NCBI GenBank assembly: GCA_022410635.1
Contig: JAJVDF010000219.1
Location: 1,649,000 to 1,712,999 of the forward strand
DNA from: Tretioscincus oriximinensis
Lineage: Eukaryota > Chordata > Lepidosauria > Squamata > Gymnophthalmidae
Reading direction: 5' to 3'
Length of the DNA stretch: 64,000 nucleotides
The notes beneath the pieces are model-generated. The model was not told where the DNA came from and searched no databases. It saw only the letters and a program-made list of their open reading frames with translations. Positions 1 to 10,571 of the stretch are shown in pieces. Made by a program: the position numbers and the translations under genes. Within the stretch, counting starts at the first letter, position 1. The number at the start of each line of letters is the position of its first letter.

Positions 1-439
1 AAAAACTGTGTCTCATTTTTGGCCTGTGGCAAGCAGCAAAAGTCTCTTACATCACCCCTGAAATGTGTAGTATCTGAAGAAATAAAGGTTTCCCCAATCC
101 CACAGGCCAGATAGTAATTAGAAACATCCTTAAAAGTCAAGGGGAAGATGAGCAAAAGTAACCAGTTTCTTGTCTTGTATCTTTTGTTTAGAATAGTAAA
201 TCAGCTTGATTTCCTAAGAAGTTCAATTAAGACATTTTAACAGCAGTAGCAGCTACGAGAGAAACCATGCAGCTGTTTGACCTCAACTGAAGAGGAACAG
301 TCAAGACAGCCAGTGCCCAGTTTTCCAACAGAGCCATTCTGAGCAGGTCAAAAGACTGCTTGTTTATTTGGTTATTTTATAGCAGCTGCATGAACAATAA
401 CATTTACATAAGTTCTTGCAAACAAAGCAAAAGTTACCA
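1..439. other. Intergenic, nothing recognised
   Basis: AT-rich sequence without a long ORF, a tRNA-like box pair or a repeat that I can name. Confidence 0.6.
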
Positions 440-679
440 ATAGGCTGCAAATGCACTTGGGTTTAACGCGTATCCTAGTGCAAAGCAGGAGTGGACCATT
501 CCGATTTAAACGGTCCCCGAAGTGCTCGTGCAACNATCAAGGCACACAGCACATTTTTTGCTGCGTGTCAGGTGGTGAATCTGCATTGTAGATGTTCTTT
601 TTTGTCATTCGCATGCCTTGAACATCGACAATGCAGGTCTCCATTCTCACCCCTTGGTGGTATATGCAGCCGCTCCAAA

Positions 680-768
680 ATTAAGAAGGAAAGGAGGGAA
701 AGAAAGGAGGGAGGGAGGGAAGGAAGAATGGAAAGAGGAAAAGGGAAGGAAGGAAAGGAGGGAAGGCA
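680..768 (+). repeat. GA-rich low-complexity tract
   Basis: A purine tract of AAGG/AGGG units. It sits inside the TIR element, upstream of the LTR. Confidence 0.9.
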
Positions 769-811
769 TCGATTGTGATGGGCGAGGTGAGGTGGCAGCA
801 GCGGCAGCTGA

Positions 812-1549
812 TGTGGCGTCCTCCATTTTGAGGTTTGTGTTTCTTTTATAAACTTAGCAGATATCCCAGAGGGAGGGGGGAAGAGCAGGCCTGGGCAGGG
901 GCGTGGCTTCCTGGTTCCCTGTTTGGGAGGGGGCATGGCTGGAGGAGCCAGCCAATGGGGCCTCGAGTAGCCAGCTGGTGAGCGGATAAAAGGGGAGCTG
1001 ACCAGGGCTAGAGGCCTTTCTGTCGGAGACTTGTGGTGTAGCAAGTTGACAGAGGGGTCCGCTTCTGATCTGCCTCAGAGGGAGGGGGTGGAAGTGTATG
1101 GTGGCCTGGAGGAGTCAAAGTTGAGGCTTGACTTGGGGCTGGAACAAGTAAAGTGACACAGGGCCTGTCTCTTTAAGTATCTGGAAACTAATGTTGCTCT
1201 TGCTTTGTGTGTGTGCTTGAGTTAGGCTTACTTTATAAAAGCCGAAGCCTTGTTATTATAATCTTCTCTCTTTTCCTTATTTGTAAATAATAAACTTGTT
1301 ATTTGTTTCAGTTCAAACATCTCTTTCTTCCTTTTATTTCCTTAACAACAAAATATAAGCACGCTACTGGTGGGGGCTGTGAATAAAGCCCCAACCGTGA
1401 GGTAAACTCTGAGGCCTTGTGTAGGCCGGAGGATAGTACTGTTGCTCCAAGCAGTCGTGGGTGCTGGCTTGGGCAACAGGGTGGATATTGTGGCACCCCT
1501 GACTATGAGGGTCATCGAATAGTAGGGCCCTCAGGTAGGGGTCGCCACA
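812..1549 (+). mobile_element. Solo LTR (copy 1), + orientation
   Basis: The element starts TGTGGCGTC and ends GTCGCCACA, a short perfect terminal inversion of the TG...CA type. The flanks GCTGA (807-811) and GCTGG (1550-1554) look like a 5-bp TSD with one change. It has a TATA-like GGATAAAAGG at about 982 and AATAAA at about 1288, in the order expected of U3-R-U5. No internal retroelement region adjoins it, so it is a solo LTR. A second copy lies at 51543-52266 in the other orientation. Confidence 0.8.
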
Positions 1550-1954
1550 GCTGGGCGGGTGGCTGAGAAGGCGATGGTGCAGACAGAGCTGCCTTGCTGT
1601 GCCGCCAGTGCCTCATTGCTGGGCTGCAGTCCTGGGGATGGAGACTCACACAGCCAGAAGAATCGCTTCGCTCTGCTGCTGTGGCGGGTGGAAAGGGGCG
1701 AAGGAGGCAGGCAAGGCGGCTCTGTCAGCATCGCCACCTCCTCAGCAGTCCACAGCTACCGCTGCCTCACCTTCCTCTTTCACCCTAATGGGCACTTCAA
1801 CATGCATTGGATGTGCCTATCCTATGTCTTCATCAGTTCGGGATCGAAACGGAGTAGATTCCACTCCGTTTTAAAACCCCAAGTGCATTTGCAGCCATAA
1901 TGATCTAAAGCCTTTCTGCACTCAACTTCAGAGAATGGCCTTTGGGACTTCTAG

Positions 1955-2275
1955 ACGGGCTGCAGTCCTGGCTTCTGGCTTCTAGCTCAGGTGTGTTCTA
2001 CATGCTTGGCTGACCCTACTGCACTGCAACTGGTTGAAAATATGTCACGTGACATGTAGAACAGAGAAAGGATAAAATATAGCATTCACACTTCCTCCAA
2101 GCATGTTTCCTGAGCATAGGAATAATTATGGATTACTTAAATCCAGTTCACACCAGGTAATGCTTTGGGAATGATTGAGGAACAATGAAGCAATTAGTAA
2201 TACAAATGTTCTGTTCCTACCTGAATTATTCTCAAAACAGTACTAATTTAATTAAAGTCATGTTTTCCCCCTGAT
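1955..2275. repeat. Unnamed interspersed repeat family, copy 1
   Basis: It shares blocks with copies at about 21965-22235, 55265-55510, 59490-59760 and 62725-62920: a 'gtgttctacatgcttggctg' block, an 'acttcctnnaagnatgtttcc' block, an 'agcataggaataattatgga' block and an 'aatgaagcaattagtaat' block. It has no coding capacity. I cannot name the family. Confidence 0.6.
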
Positions 2276-2635
2276 GCACCATGCCTTCTTCTGCTGGGTT
2301 CTGTATAGCATCTTGATTACACGTAGGGTGGGCAATTTGTTGAGGAAATAATTTTGTTCTAGCCAAAGTAGTAGCAGTTACTTCCTTTAATCCTGCAGAA
2401 TGAATAAACAAAATATTGTTTTAGGCAATCCAGATCAATGACTGTTCATGCAGCAGAACCATCCCCTGTCAGAACTGCAGTTTCACTGTTCACATAGTAG
2501 ACTTCACCCAGTCACCTCATGAATCACTATACCCAGAATCATTTATTTATGGAACAAATTGAACCATTTCATTCAGATAACTGAAACATTCACAAAAGTC
2601 CGTACAGTCAAAGCTGTATAGTTTTTGCCGTATGT
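2276..2635. other. Intergenic, nothing recognised
   Basis: No ORF, RNA gene or repeat signature seen. Confidence 0.5.
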
Positions 2636-2639
2636 GTGT

Positions 2640-3030
2640 CTGAACAGATATCTATGGACCTGGTTACAGGTTCCTGGTTTCAGTTAGGCCTGCCTTTCGA
2701 TCACCAAAAATAGGGCATTCTCTTGTGTTTCCCCTACCTGGTGGAACACACTCTCTATGAGTACTCGAGCAATTCAAGAACTGTCGAGTTTTCAGAGAGC
2801 TTGTAGCCTCAGGCTGATCTCCTTCCACTGTTGTTTTTATATGAATTGGTATACGTTGGGGGGTTATGATTGTAATTTGTTTTGAAATATTTCCTGGATC
2901 TGTTTATATAATTCATGTTGTATTGTACTGGTTTTATAGAATTATCTTGAATTTAATGGTTTGTATTACACTGTAAGCCACCCAGAGCCTTTTGTAGGAA
3001 GGGCGGGTTATAAATCAAATAGTAAAGTCT
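2640..3030 (+). repeat. L2/CR1-group LINE 3' end
   Basis: The end reads 'gtaagccacccagagcc', then 'gggcgggttataaatcaaat', the typical 3' tail of L2-like LINEs in reptiles. A closely similar 3' end lies at 44529-44690. Confidence 0.65.
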
Positions 3031-3059
3031 ATGAGAACTGGACATAAGGAAGGCTGAAC

Positions 3060-3600
3060 ATTGAACAACTGATGCTTTTAATCTGTGGTACTCAAGAAGA
3101 TTTTTGAGTGTTTCATGAATTGAAAGAAGATCAGGTCAGTCCATAACTAAAGAAAAGCAACCCCAACTGCTCATTGGAAGGACAAACCCTGAAGCTGAAG
3201 CTCAAATCCCTTGACCTCATAATGAAATAACAGGTCTCAGTGAGGAAGGACCTGATGCTGAGAAAGACTGAAGGCAAAAGAGAAGGAGGATGAGAAAGTG
3301 TGAAGGATGAGCTTGACCCAAGTTCAGAAAGTAGTGTAAGAGATCGGAGTCTGGCATGCTCTGGCCCATGAAAAATATAACTCTAACTGTTCATTGGAAT
3401 GGCAAATATTGAAATTGAAGCTTAAATACTTTGGCCACAGAATGAGAAGCAGGTCTGATGGTCAAAGGAGAAAGGGGCAGTTAGGGAAGAGATGAATAGT
3501 ACCATGGAAGCAATCGACATGAATTTGGCCAGATTTTTTGAGGCAGTGGGAAACAGAGGGGTTCAGTTGAACAACAACTGAAATGCTCAATATTAACAAT
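3060..3600 (+). mobile_element. BovB (RTE) LINE 3' fragments, two in tandem
   Basis: Two stretches (about 3130-3380 and 3380-3600) each carry the decayed end of BovB ORF2: 'gaagctgaagctcaaat', 'tactttggccacagaatgag', 'cctgatgctgagaaagactg' and 'gacatgaat'. The known BovB 3' end has this series. The frames are broken by stops. BovB is abundant in squamates and ruminants and supports the reptile call. Confidence 0.75.
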
Positions 3601-3875
3601 GTCTACTGTGGAACCATAAGGCACTGAAAGGTTTGAAGGGTACAGGGATCACATGTTATCTTAGCCCTCCCAACAATAAGTGCTGTCAACAGTGCTTTAA
3701 TGGCCAACCAGGAGAAAGAATGGTGTCTGTACTTTCTACTGATCTTCCACCCTACTGCTCCAAAGTGGACTTGTTTTATACACTCAGAAAATAGAAGGTT
3801 TTGATTTGAATAAAATTATGGAACTGGAATATAAGTAAAATTATAAGGTGGGACGATTAGAAATTAAAAGCATTA
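3601..3875. other. Intergenic, nothing recognised
   Basis: A-rich sequence between the BovB and L1-like fragments, with no feature that I can support. Confidence 0.5.
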
Positions 3876-5020
3876 TTGTTGCCAAAGGTGGAAAGGAAAA
3901 TCTTAAAAATTTGGCTAATGCCCTTTAAAACAACTCAGAAGGTTTGGAAGCAGAATAGGAAATTTTTAGTGGCAGACTGGAGGCACGCGACTTTTACCTA
4001 CTTGTCAAACCCCACGGAAGAAAGGAATATGCGGAAATACCTAGACCTTCTCAAATAAAGGGTATTAAAAGAATGAGAGACCATATAGACACAAGGAGAA
4101 ACCCATTATAGGACAGATTCGCAATCTTGTAGGCGAACATAGACATAGGTTACGGCTACAGGAAATGGCCCTATTTAGATTTATAAATAATACAGACTTA
4201 AAAAATAGTATAACTGGGGAATCCAAAATTGAGAAAATGATCCACAATAAAATAAATGGGGAGAAATGGATGGTTAGAGAGCTCTATTATAATATAGTAT
4301 TACATAAATTTATAAANTAACATTGGTTAAAAGAATTTTTACTTGGGGAGATTCCAAACCTACAGAGTGATTGTCAGAGATGGGTCCTGCATTTCCAGAC
4401 CATCGAAGATAACAGAATAATAGAAACGGAACTTAAATATGGCTCACGTTTCGCCTTTATGTTGACATGGTTGTCATCTAAGAGGTCACTACTTACACAT
4501 GTGGGACAAATGTTGATAAAATCCTTCTGGCAGAGAGTGGCAGTAGAAATTAAAAACATTACAAATTATGATATTTCTGTCAAATGAAATTGAGTAGCCA
4601 ATATTGTAGAAACTCTTAACCTAGGTGTTGAAGATTATTGGATTATCAAATACTCTGTATGGGCAGACATATAGTTACAGCCAAAGGCTGGAAAGACGAA
4701 TCCAAATGGACTATAACCAAGTGGAGGAGTTACCTGATGGAGTTTATGAAATTTGATATGTTAACAGAGACTATTGGAATAACTGCAAAGGTGACTTGGA
4801 CAAGAAAATGGAATACGTTTATTGCCTATGGACTATTTTAACAAATGAACTTTTGACTGAGTTAATTTTGATGCTCCTGGAACAAAGGAGGATTGTATAA
4901 TTTCGTATTCTTGGTTTTTTCTGTTCTGATTGGAAGGGCAGTGAGTAGGAAGGGGAATTCATGTTTTTTTATGTTTGTTTTGTATGTTTTATGTATCTCT
5001 TAATAAATATATATATATAA
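3876..5020 (+). mobile_element. L1-like LINE ORF2 C-terminal relic
   Basis: Broken frames on + encode an L1-type ORF2 tail, including FWQRVAVEIKNITNYDIS near 4530 and TAKGWKDESKWT at 4680. The second block matches IARGWKEKEKWT in the minus-strand relic at 47943-48320. The region ends in an A/T-rich tail. Stops and an N at 4317 show that it is inactive. Confidence 0.65.
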
Positions 5021-5039
5021 AGAGAAAGAGCCTGAAAGA

Positions 5040-5290
5040 AAGAATCATCGAATCATAGAGTTGGAAGGGACCTCCAGGGCCATCGAGTCCAACTTTCTGC
5101 TCAATGAAGGAGTCATTAAACCATCCCAGATAGATGACTGTCCAGTCTCTGTTTAAAGACTTCCAGCAAAGCCAAACTCACCACCTCCTGTGGTGAGAAT
5201 GAAGCACAATCTAGCTCTTGTAGCAGCACCTTTCATAGATATCTCACATCTGGAAATTAAATATCCTAGTAGTGACCCCCTTGTTGGCTA
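5040..5290 (-). mobile_element. CR1/L3-like LINE 3' end
   Basis: It contains 'atcatagagttggaaggga', 'cctccagggccatcgagtcc' and 'ccagtctctgtttaaagac', a signature common in reptilian CR1-like 3' ends. Similar copy at 25649-25815. Confidence 0.7.
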
Positions 5291-5679
5291 CATATTAAGA
5301 ACAACAAAAGATTACTAGACAGAAGTGACTCAAAAGTCATCGTCCCCCTCCGATGATCTGTTTAAATCCAGAATTTATTTTAAATCCAGAATAACCCAAT
5401 TGCCTGTCTGGCCTCACCTTTCTGCGTTACCACAGTGAGGAACTGACATATCCAAGGGAAATTGTATACCCGCTCCACTGCATGCCCAAGAACTCATATG
5501 CACAGTTTCCCAATTGATTGCTCTTCACCCTCCCCTTGTATGTCTGAGCTCCAGTGCACATATCTTGCCTTGAACCACGGCCAAATATGCATGCCTTGCC
5601 TCAAATCATTACTGTATTATTGCTTTTTGCCTCCCAATCCCATGCTTGCATGCCAGCCCTCCTTTTTTTCAGAAAAGAG
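5291..5679. other. Intergenic, nothing recognised
   Basis: No gene or named repeat seen. The 150-codon frame starting at 5462 runs into the foldback element and has no recognisable domain. Confidence 0.5.
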
Positions 5680-5860
5680 TAGGCTGACCAGAGGACCCCT
5701 TTTTGGGGGGTCGAAAACCCAGTTTTGGGATGCCTCCCATTTTTTGCTGAGGGAAAAAAATGAAAAAAATGGAAAAAAAATTATCAGCAAAAAATGGGAG
5801 GCACCGCAAAACTCGGTTTTCAAACCCCCCCCCAAAAAAAGGGGTCATCTGGTCAGCCTA
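5680..5860. mobile_element. Foldback MITE, copy 1
   Basis: The 181-bp element starts TAGGCTGACCAGA and ends with its complement TCTGGTCAGCCTA. The arms pair over most of the length ('cagttttgggatgcctccca' against 'tgggaggcaccgcaaaactc'), with an A-rich loop. A related copy lies at 6505-6700. Confidence 0.8.
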
Positions 5861-6504
5861 GGAAAGATAAGCCTACTCCAATATCTGCATGTAACTACTA
5901 CCCAGAAAATGTAGGGCAAAGGGGGTTTTGAGCAAAATGATTGCTGAAACATTGTGAGCACAAGAGGTGGATTCACCTTGATGTAACTTCCATAGCTACA
6001 GAAATATCTTGCTTGGAGGGGACCAATGCTGTTTGCAACCAAAGGTCTTACACTGTGGCAAGAATGAGACCTCTCCTTCCACAGAAACCAAGGCTTTCCA
6101 AGTCAGATATAGTTTCTTTCCAACCACAGTGCAAAGATCGTTTTGCAGAAAGCAGCCCCCTCCTTTCCCAGTCTGTTTCATTTTCTCCTTCTGGCTAAAT
6201 CAGTAATCAGTCTTTCCCCATTTCTCATAGCAAAAGCGTGTCCTCTGGCATATATGCAAACTCACTACCGACCACTGTGTACAGAGGTGGCATTACTCAT
6301 TCAACCAACAAAAAGTGAACAGCAGAAATATTGTTATTTCTCTGAAGCTATTGCCAAAACTTGTCTCTGATGGATGGCCTTTGAGTCATGCAGAGCAAAG
6401 TCAAATGCTCAGAGTAAGGAAAGCATGTCCAAATATCACTTGGGGCTGTAAGGATGGTTTGTCCTTGAAGCAAAAGGGAGTGAAAAGAAACAGTCACACT
6501 TAAG
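5861..6504. other. Intergenic, nothing recognised
   Basis: Unique-looking sequence between the two foldback copies, with only short ORFs that overlap on both strands. Confidence 0.5.
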
Positions 6505-6700
6505 TAGGCTGACCAGATGACCCCTTTTGGGGGGGGGGTAAAAAACCCGATTTGGGGTGCCTCCCAGTTTTTGCTGAGGAAAATCTTTTTCAAAAAATGA
6601 TTTAATATACAGTATATATTATTTTTCCTCAGCAAAAACCGGGAAGCACCCCAAAACCAGGTTTTCAACACACACACCCAAAAGGTGTCTGGTCAGCCTA
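6505..6700. mobile_element. Foldback MITE, copy 2
   Basis: The 196-bp element has the same TAGGCTGACCAGA / TCTGGTCAGCCTA ends as the copy at 5680. The arms pair through 'gcaaaaaccgggaagcaccc' and meet at an AT-rich loop containing 'atacagtatatat'. Confidence 0.8.
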
Positions 6701-6964
6701 GGGCATTGTTACAAAAAGCACATGGAGGAATCTGTGTTGTCTGGGTCAGATATGGACATATCCCTCTAGATTTACGGGAAAACAACTTTGGAAATTTCTA
6801 CTTGTTTCTCTGGAAACGAAAAACAAAATAAATAAAGCGGAGGGTTTTTTAGCCCTGAGCACATTCTACTGAACTCCAAAGCCATCATGTGAAAAATTAT
6901 AACAAACTTGACACAATTTTAGAATGCAAAAACACCTAGTGAGATATGTTGCCTCAGACTGCTT

Positions 6965-7212
6965 TTTTTTTTGAGGGGGCCAAAGTCTTCACCTGCTCTC
7001 AACTCACTGCAAATAATATTTATAATGCCCCTTTCACCAAAGAGCAGTTCATATAGACTTTTGTTGCTTTCTCCACAACAGACACCCTGTGAAATAGGCG
7101 GGGCTGAGAGCATTCTAAAGGTGACCCAGGTGGCTTCATGGAGGAGTGTGGAATCTAACCAGAAGACTACCAGATAATAGTCCAACACTCTAACCATTGT
7201 ACCAAACTGGCT
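6965..7212 (-). mobile_element. tRNA-derived SINE
   Basis: Read on the minus strand it begins CCAGTTTGGTACAATGGTTA (A-box region), with GGTTAGATTCC as a B-box, then the tail block 'ctcagccccgcctatttcac'. The same family lies on + at 9525-9783. Confidence 0.75.
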
Positions 7213-7239
7213 CAGCTGATATATATATTATATAAAATG

Positions 7240-7880
7240 ATATTTATGGGCATCCTGCCTATCTCTCCAATTTGGAGGCAGTACCTGTGCATCCATTCTA
7301 GTTATTACTGATACACTTGCCATCCATTAATTAACAGGAGCCCTGCTGGATCTGGTCCAACCTATCAGCTGCAAGATTCTCTCTCATAGCGTGGCTCACC
7401 AACTGCTTCTGATTTAATTTAGGTTTACACAAAGGTGTAACTTTCATTTGCTCTCCATTCCCTGCAATTGGCACTTAGAGGTTTCCTGTCTACCTCTCCA
7501 ACCTGAAGGCAATACTTAGGCATCCATTGTAGTAGCCACTGATATCCTTCATGAATTAAGAGGAGTCCTACTGGATCAGGCCACAGGCCACCAACTGCTT
7601 CTGGGCATCTCTAGTAGAAGAAGAAAGCAAAACTTTCACTTGCCCTCAACTCCTAGCACCTGGCCTTTAAAAGCATCCTAACTCTTTCTTCAACCTGGAG
7701 GCAGTACCTAGGCATCCATTCTAGTAGCCATTGATTTATCTGTTCTCCATAAATTAAGTAGATCATCTAGCCTATCATGCAGTGTCACACGATGGCCCAC
7801 TAATTGCTCCTGGACATCTGAAGGAGAAGACAAAGGCTTAATTCGCTCTCAACTCTGTTTACATGGTCTTTGGAGGCCTC
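7240..7880 (-). repeat. Three tandem decayed CR1-like 3' segments
   Basis: Units starting near 7251, 7482 and 7670 each have 'ggaggcagtacctaggcatc'-like sequence, 'attaagaggagtcctactgg'-like sequence and 'ccaccaactgcttctggnca'. They are about 190-230 bp long and all in the same orientation. Confidence 0.7.
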
Positions 7881-9524
7881 CTATCTGCATCTCCATCCTG
7901 CAAATGGTTTCTAGTCTTATACGGTGATTTCCAAAGCACTATTCCATTGCATAATTCTTCAGAACCTATAGTAAATGCCTCCTGAAGATAATAAGGTAAA
8001 GGATCCTCCAAGTGTGGACCTTCGACAGAGAAATATGAATAGAAGATGGCATTAATGAACAAGATTAAAGGAAGTGGCAGCCTATAAGGAACAGGGAGCT
8101 CACAAAAGATTGATGAACATCCTGTGAAAAATCAAGAGCTTGTGTATATAATGGCACCAAATTTAATTCAACAAAAATAAAAAACAAAATACAAAAATAG
8201 AAGAAGTTTGGAAACAAATAGGGGTTTATATTACACTAGTCCAACAACCTTCTTAAACTAGACCTAAAGTATTGGCATAGTATTTTGTTTCCATTGATCC
8301 CTAAGAGACAGGTGCAACAGTCACCTGGATTTACTTGGTTCACTCCCAAGATGGGATTTACTCCCATGAGTGTTCCTTTTGCAGACTGATGAAAACTGCT
8401 CTCTAGAACAGAACGTGGATCCGGGTCCATTAAACGCAGCACAATTTCCCATAAAAGGAACAGAATTCAAGGAGGTCTTACTCTCTTCTGGCCATACAGA
8501 ACTTAGGGTTAGGACATCCAAAATGGTGTCCCAATCCAATTTCTAATAGACCTGTTGATACCTTAGAGGTCATGGAGGCATGCAAGTGGCATATTTCCAG
8601 GCTCCAATATACCACAGGGGACCCATTAGAGTAGTAAACAGGATACAAAACCAAAATTCCTCCTAGGAGCTTCATAAATTAAGATATGTATCAATCCCCA
8701 CACCAGTTCTGAAGATGGAGTCAGAATGTAGACTGGTGTGGGACACATTGTCTTAGTGTGGTCAGCCTTGGGACAGATTGTTGCCCAGGATGGGCAGTTT
8801 ACTGACAAACATGATCATGAGCTCCTTTATCAGGATTATATTCCTTCTAATCTATATGAAACATAATTGTGGTGGGCAAGGCTTGCCTGTCCAGATTAAT
8901 GAGATCTTGAAAATGACCATGAAGGCTCTCAATCCAGATCAAGACTGCATGCACACAGTTTTCTTACATGGTTCTTGATGGAACGTTCTGAAATCCTCCC
9001 CATTCTGCCCCATGATCCAACAGAGCTTTCGCTAGGCTTTGCAATCTATCTGGGAAAATGCTGCAATAGAAGCGGAATCTCCTAATGCAGAACGTTTCCG
9101 GTAGTATGGTGAAATGCTCCATCCTCCATTGCAAAGCTCCCTTCACCCCGGCTGTATGGTAGGCATCACAGGGAAACATTAGCATGAGAAGTCATCAGCC
9201 AATAGACTTGTAGGATCACAGCTCACTGGACATGCACAGTACATCTACTTGCTTCTCATCAGCCTTGCACCAGCTCCACACAGAATCAAAGAAAAGTATG
9301 TCCCCAGAAAATCCCAGTGAAATCCACAATTGCTTTTAGATTACAAATTTCACTCGGTTTCCCTCACCAAATGCACGCAGCCCATGTGTCTGCCCAGAAA
9401 GGACCATAGTGACAACCATTAGCCTTGATGGCTTCAAAATATATTTAAACAAAGCGACACTGAGGGTTGCTAATACTGGAGCAACTGGGAATAATATGTT
9501 TGTTATGTGGAAGCCATTTTGAGA
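7881..9524. other. Intergenic, nothing recognised
   Basis: No repeat that I can name, no tRNA and no ORF with a recognisable domain. Minus-strand frames of 60-73 codons at 8321-9185 overlap each other and match nothing I know. Confidence 0.5.
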
Positions 9525-9783
9525 AGGCCAGTTTGGTGTAGTGGTTAGACTATAGATGTTGGACTCGCATCTGGTAATCTCCCGGTTCAAATCCCCACAC
9601 CTGGGTGACCTTGGGCCAGTCACAGTTCTTTAGAACTCTCTCAGCCCCACTTACTTCACAGTGTGTCTGTTGTGGAGAAAGCAATAAAAGCTATGCGCAC
9701 CACCCTACGGTTAGCCACTCTGAGACCTTCGAGTATAGGNAGGGATATAAGTACAAATAAATAAATAAGTAAAAATAACAAAC
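9525..9783 (+). mobile_element. tRNA-derived SINE
   Basis: It has a tRNA-like head with TGGTGTAGTGGTTAG (A box) and GGTTCAAATCC at 9584-9594 (B box). It continues with 'gaccttgggccagtcacag' and 'ctgttgtggagaaagcaat', and ends in an AAAT tail. The acceptor stem does not pair, so it is a SINE and not a tRNA gene. Confidence 0.85.
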
Positions 9784-9815
9784 AAATGTCAGAATTTCTA
9801 GTTGCATCCATGTCC

Positions 9816-9860
9816 AATAAATAAATAAATAAATAAATAGACAAACAAACAAACAAATCA
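9816..9860 (+). repeat. AAAT/AAAC microsatellite
   Basis: Runs of AATA and then CAAA units directly after the SINE tail. Confidence 0.9.
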
Positions 9861-10238
9861 GAAATGCTGCCATCCCTCAGACAATCTTGTTCATGGCTTG
9901 TAAGGCAGGAAGACAAAACTGGAGAAAGAAAAATTAAAGAATTTCTGTTTACAAAACTGGTTCAATGCAAAATCTGAAACATCATCTTTGGAGCATTTTA
10001 CACTGCCAATTCTATTCAGGCAGTTAAGGAAGAAAAATTAAGCAAAAATAGTAACAGGGTAAAGTAAGCAGCCTAGCTTTTGAATTCATAAGTTTAGGTT
10101 GTAAAGGACAGCACTTTCTCTCTGTGTGTCTTAACTTCTGCTTAGGTTCCTCTCCTCCCTATGTTGCTCCCTGTCCTTGGCCCCTAATTCCTTGTGTAGA
10201 AACAGCCTGGCAAAAAGAGATTGGGAAGGAATCCTGCG
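9861..10238. other. Intergenic, upstream flank of the candidate promoter
   Basis: No repeat or ORF recognised. Possible regulatory sequence by position only. Confidence 0.4.
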
Positions 10239-10371
10239 CCCCACCCTCTCTTGAAATGATTGGTGGATCCACAGTGCCACCCTGTGGGTGGTCAGCATAG
10301 TGGTCTCTTGGAAGTTGAAGGGCAGACTTGAAGGAGGAGAATTATAAAGTAGGCAGGGACTGCTTGCTAGG
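10239..10371 (+). promoter_or_regulatory. Candidate COL6A2 promoter
   Basis: A C-rich box (CCCCACCCTCTC) lies at about 10239-10250, an inverted CCAAT box (ATTGG) at 10259-10263 and a TATA-like TATAAAG at 10343-10349. A start about 25-30 bases further on would begin the proposed exon 1. The region has a higher GC content than its surroundings and no recognised repeat. This is inference from motifs and position; no transcript data support it. Confidence 0.4.
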
Positions 10372-10372
10372 G

Positions 10373-10571
10373 AACAGAGGATTTCGGCTGGAGAAACCTC
10401 TGCCACACCCGATTGGATCCTGTTCCCCACACAAAAATTAAGAAAAAAGAAAGTTGTTATTAGCCCCTTGAAGATGCAGAACCCCTCTTGAAGCTGAAGG
10501 ACAAGAGAAAACTTTTTTTTCCCTCCAAATTTTGTTCTCCCAAAGAAGTATTCATGATCTTGTTTTTCAAG
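10373..10571 (+). other. COL6A2: Candidate non-coding exon 1 of COL6A2
   Basis: The stretch ends in a near-consensus splice donor, CAAG|GTAAGA, with the intron starting at 10572. It has no long ORF. An ATG at 10554 would meet a stop (TAG) early in exon 2. Human COL6A2 has an untranslated exon 1 and its start codon in exon 2, so a separate leader exon is expected upstream of 18940. The 5' boundary is only estimated from the TATA-like box. Another upstream exon could be the real one. Confidence 0.4.

Larger units (their letters stand above)
443..1896. mobile_element. TIR-bounded DNA-transposon-like element, split by a solo LTR
   Basis: The ends are inverted repeats: GGCTGCAAATGCACTTGGG at 443-461 and its complement ending CATTTGCAGCC at 1896, about 22 bp with one base difference. 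ATA flanks both sides (440-442 and 1897-1899), a possible 3-bp TSD as in Harbinger-type elements. Without the LTR the body is about 710 bp and has no transposase ORF, so it would be non-autonomous. The superfamily is uncertain. Confidence 0.6.

Noticed and set aside
680..811. GA tract as the polypurine tract of a provirus with a 3' LTR at 812
   Set aside because: The GA tract ends 40 bases before the LTR and the LTR has its own 5-bp TSD, so it is a solo LTR.
568..1044. 158-codon minus-strand ORF
   Set aside because: It spans the GA tract and part of the solo LTR in antisense; Pro/Ser/Leu-rich without a domain.
9525..9600. Possible tRNA gene
   Set aside because: A and B boxes are present, but the arms do not pair and the sequence runs on into a SINE body and tail.
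1..10238. 3' end of COL6A1, the usual upstream neighbour
   Set aside because: No VWA or collagen exon found on either strand before 18969; the neighbour must lie outside the window.
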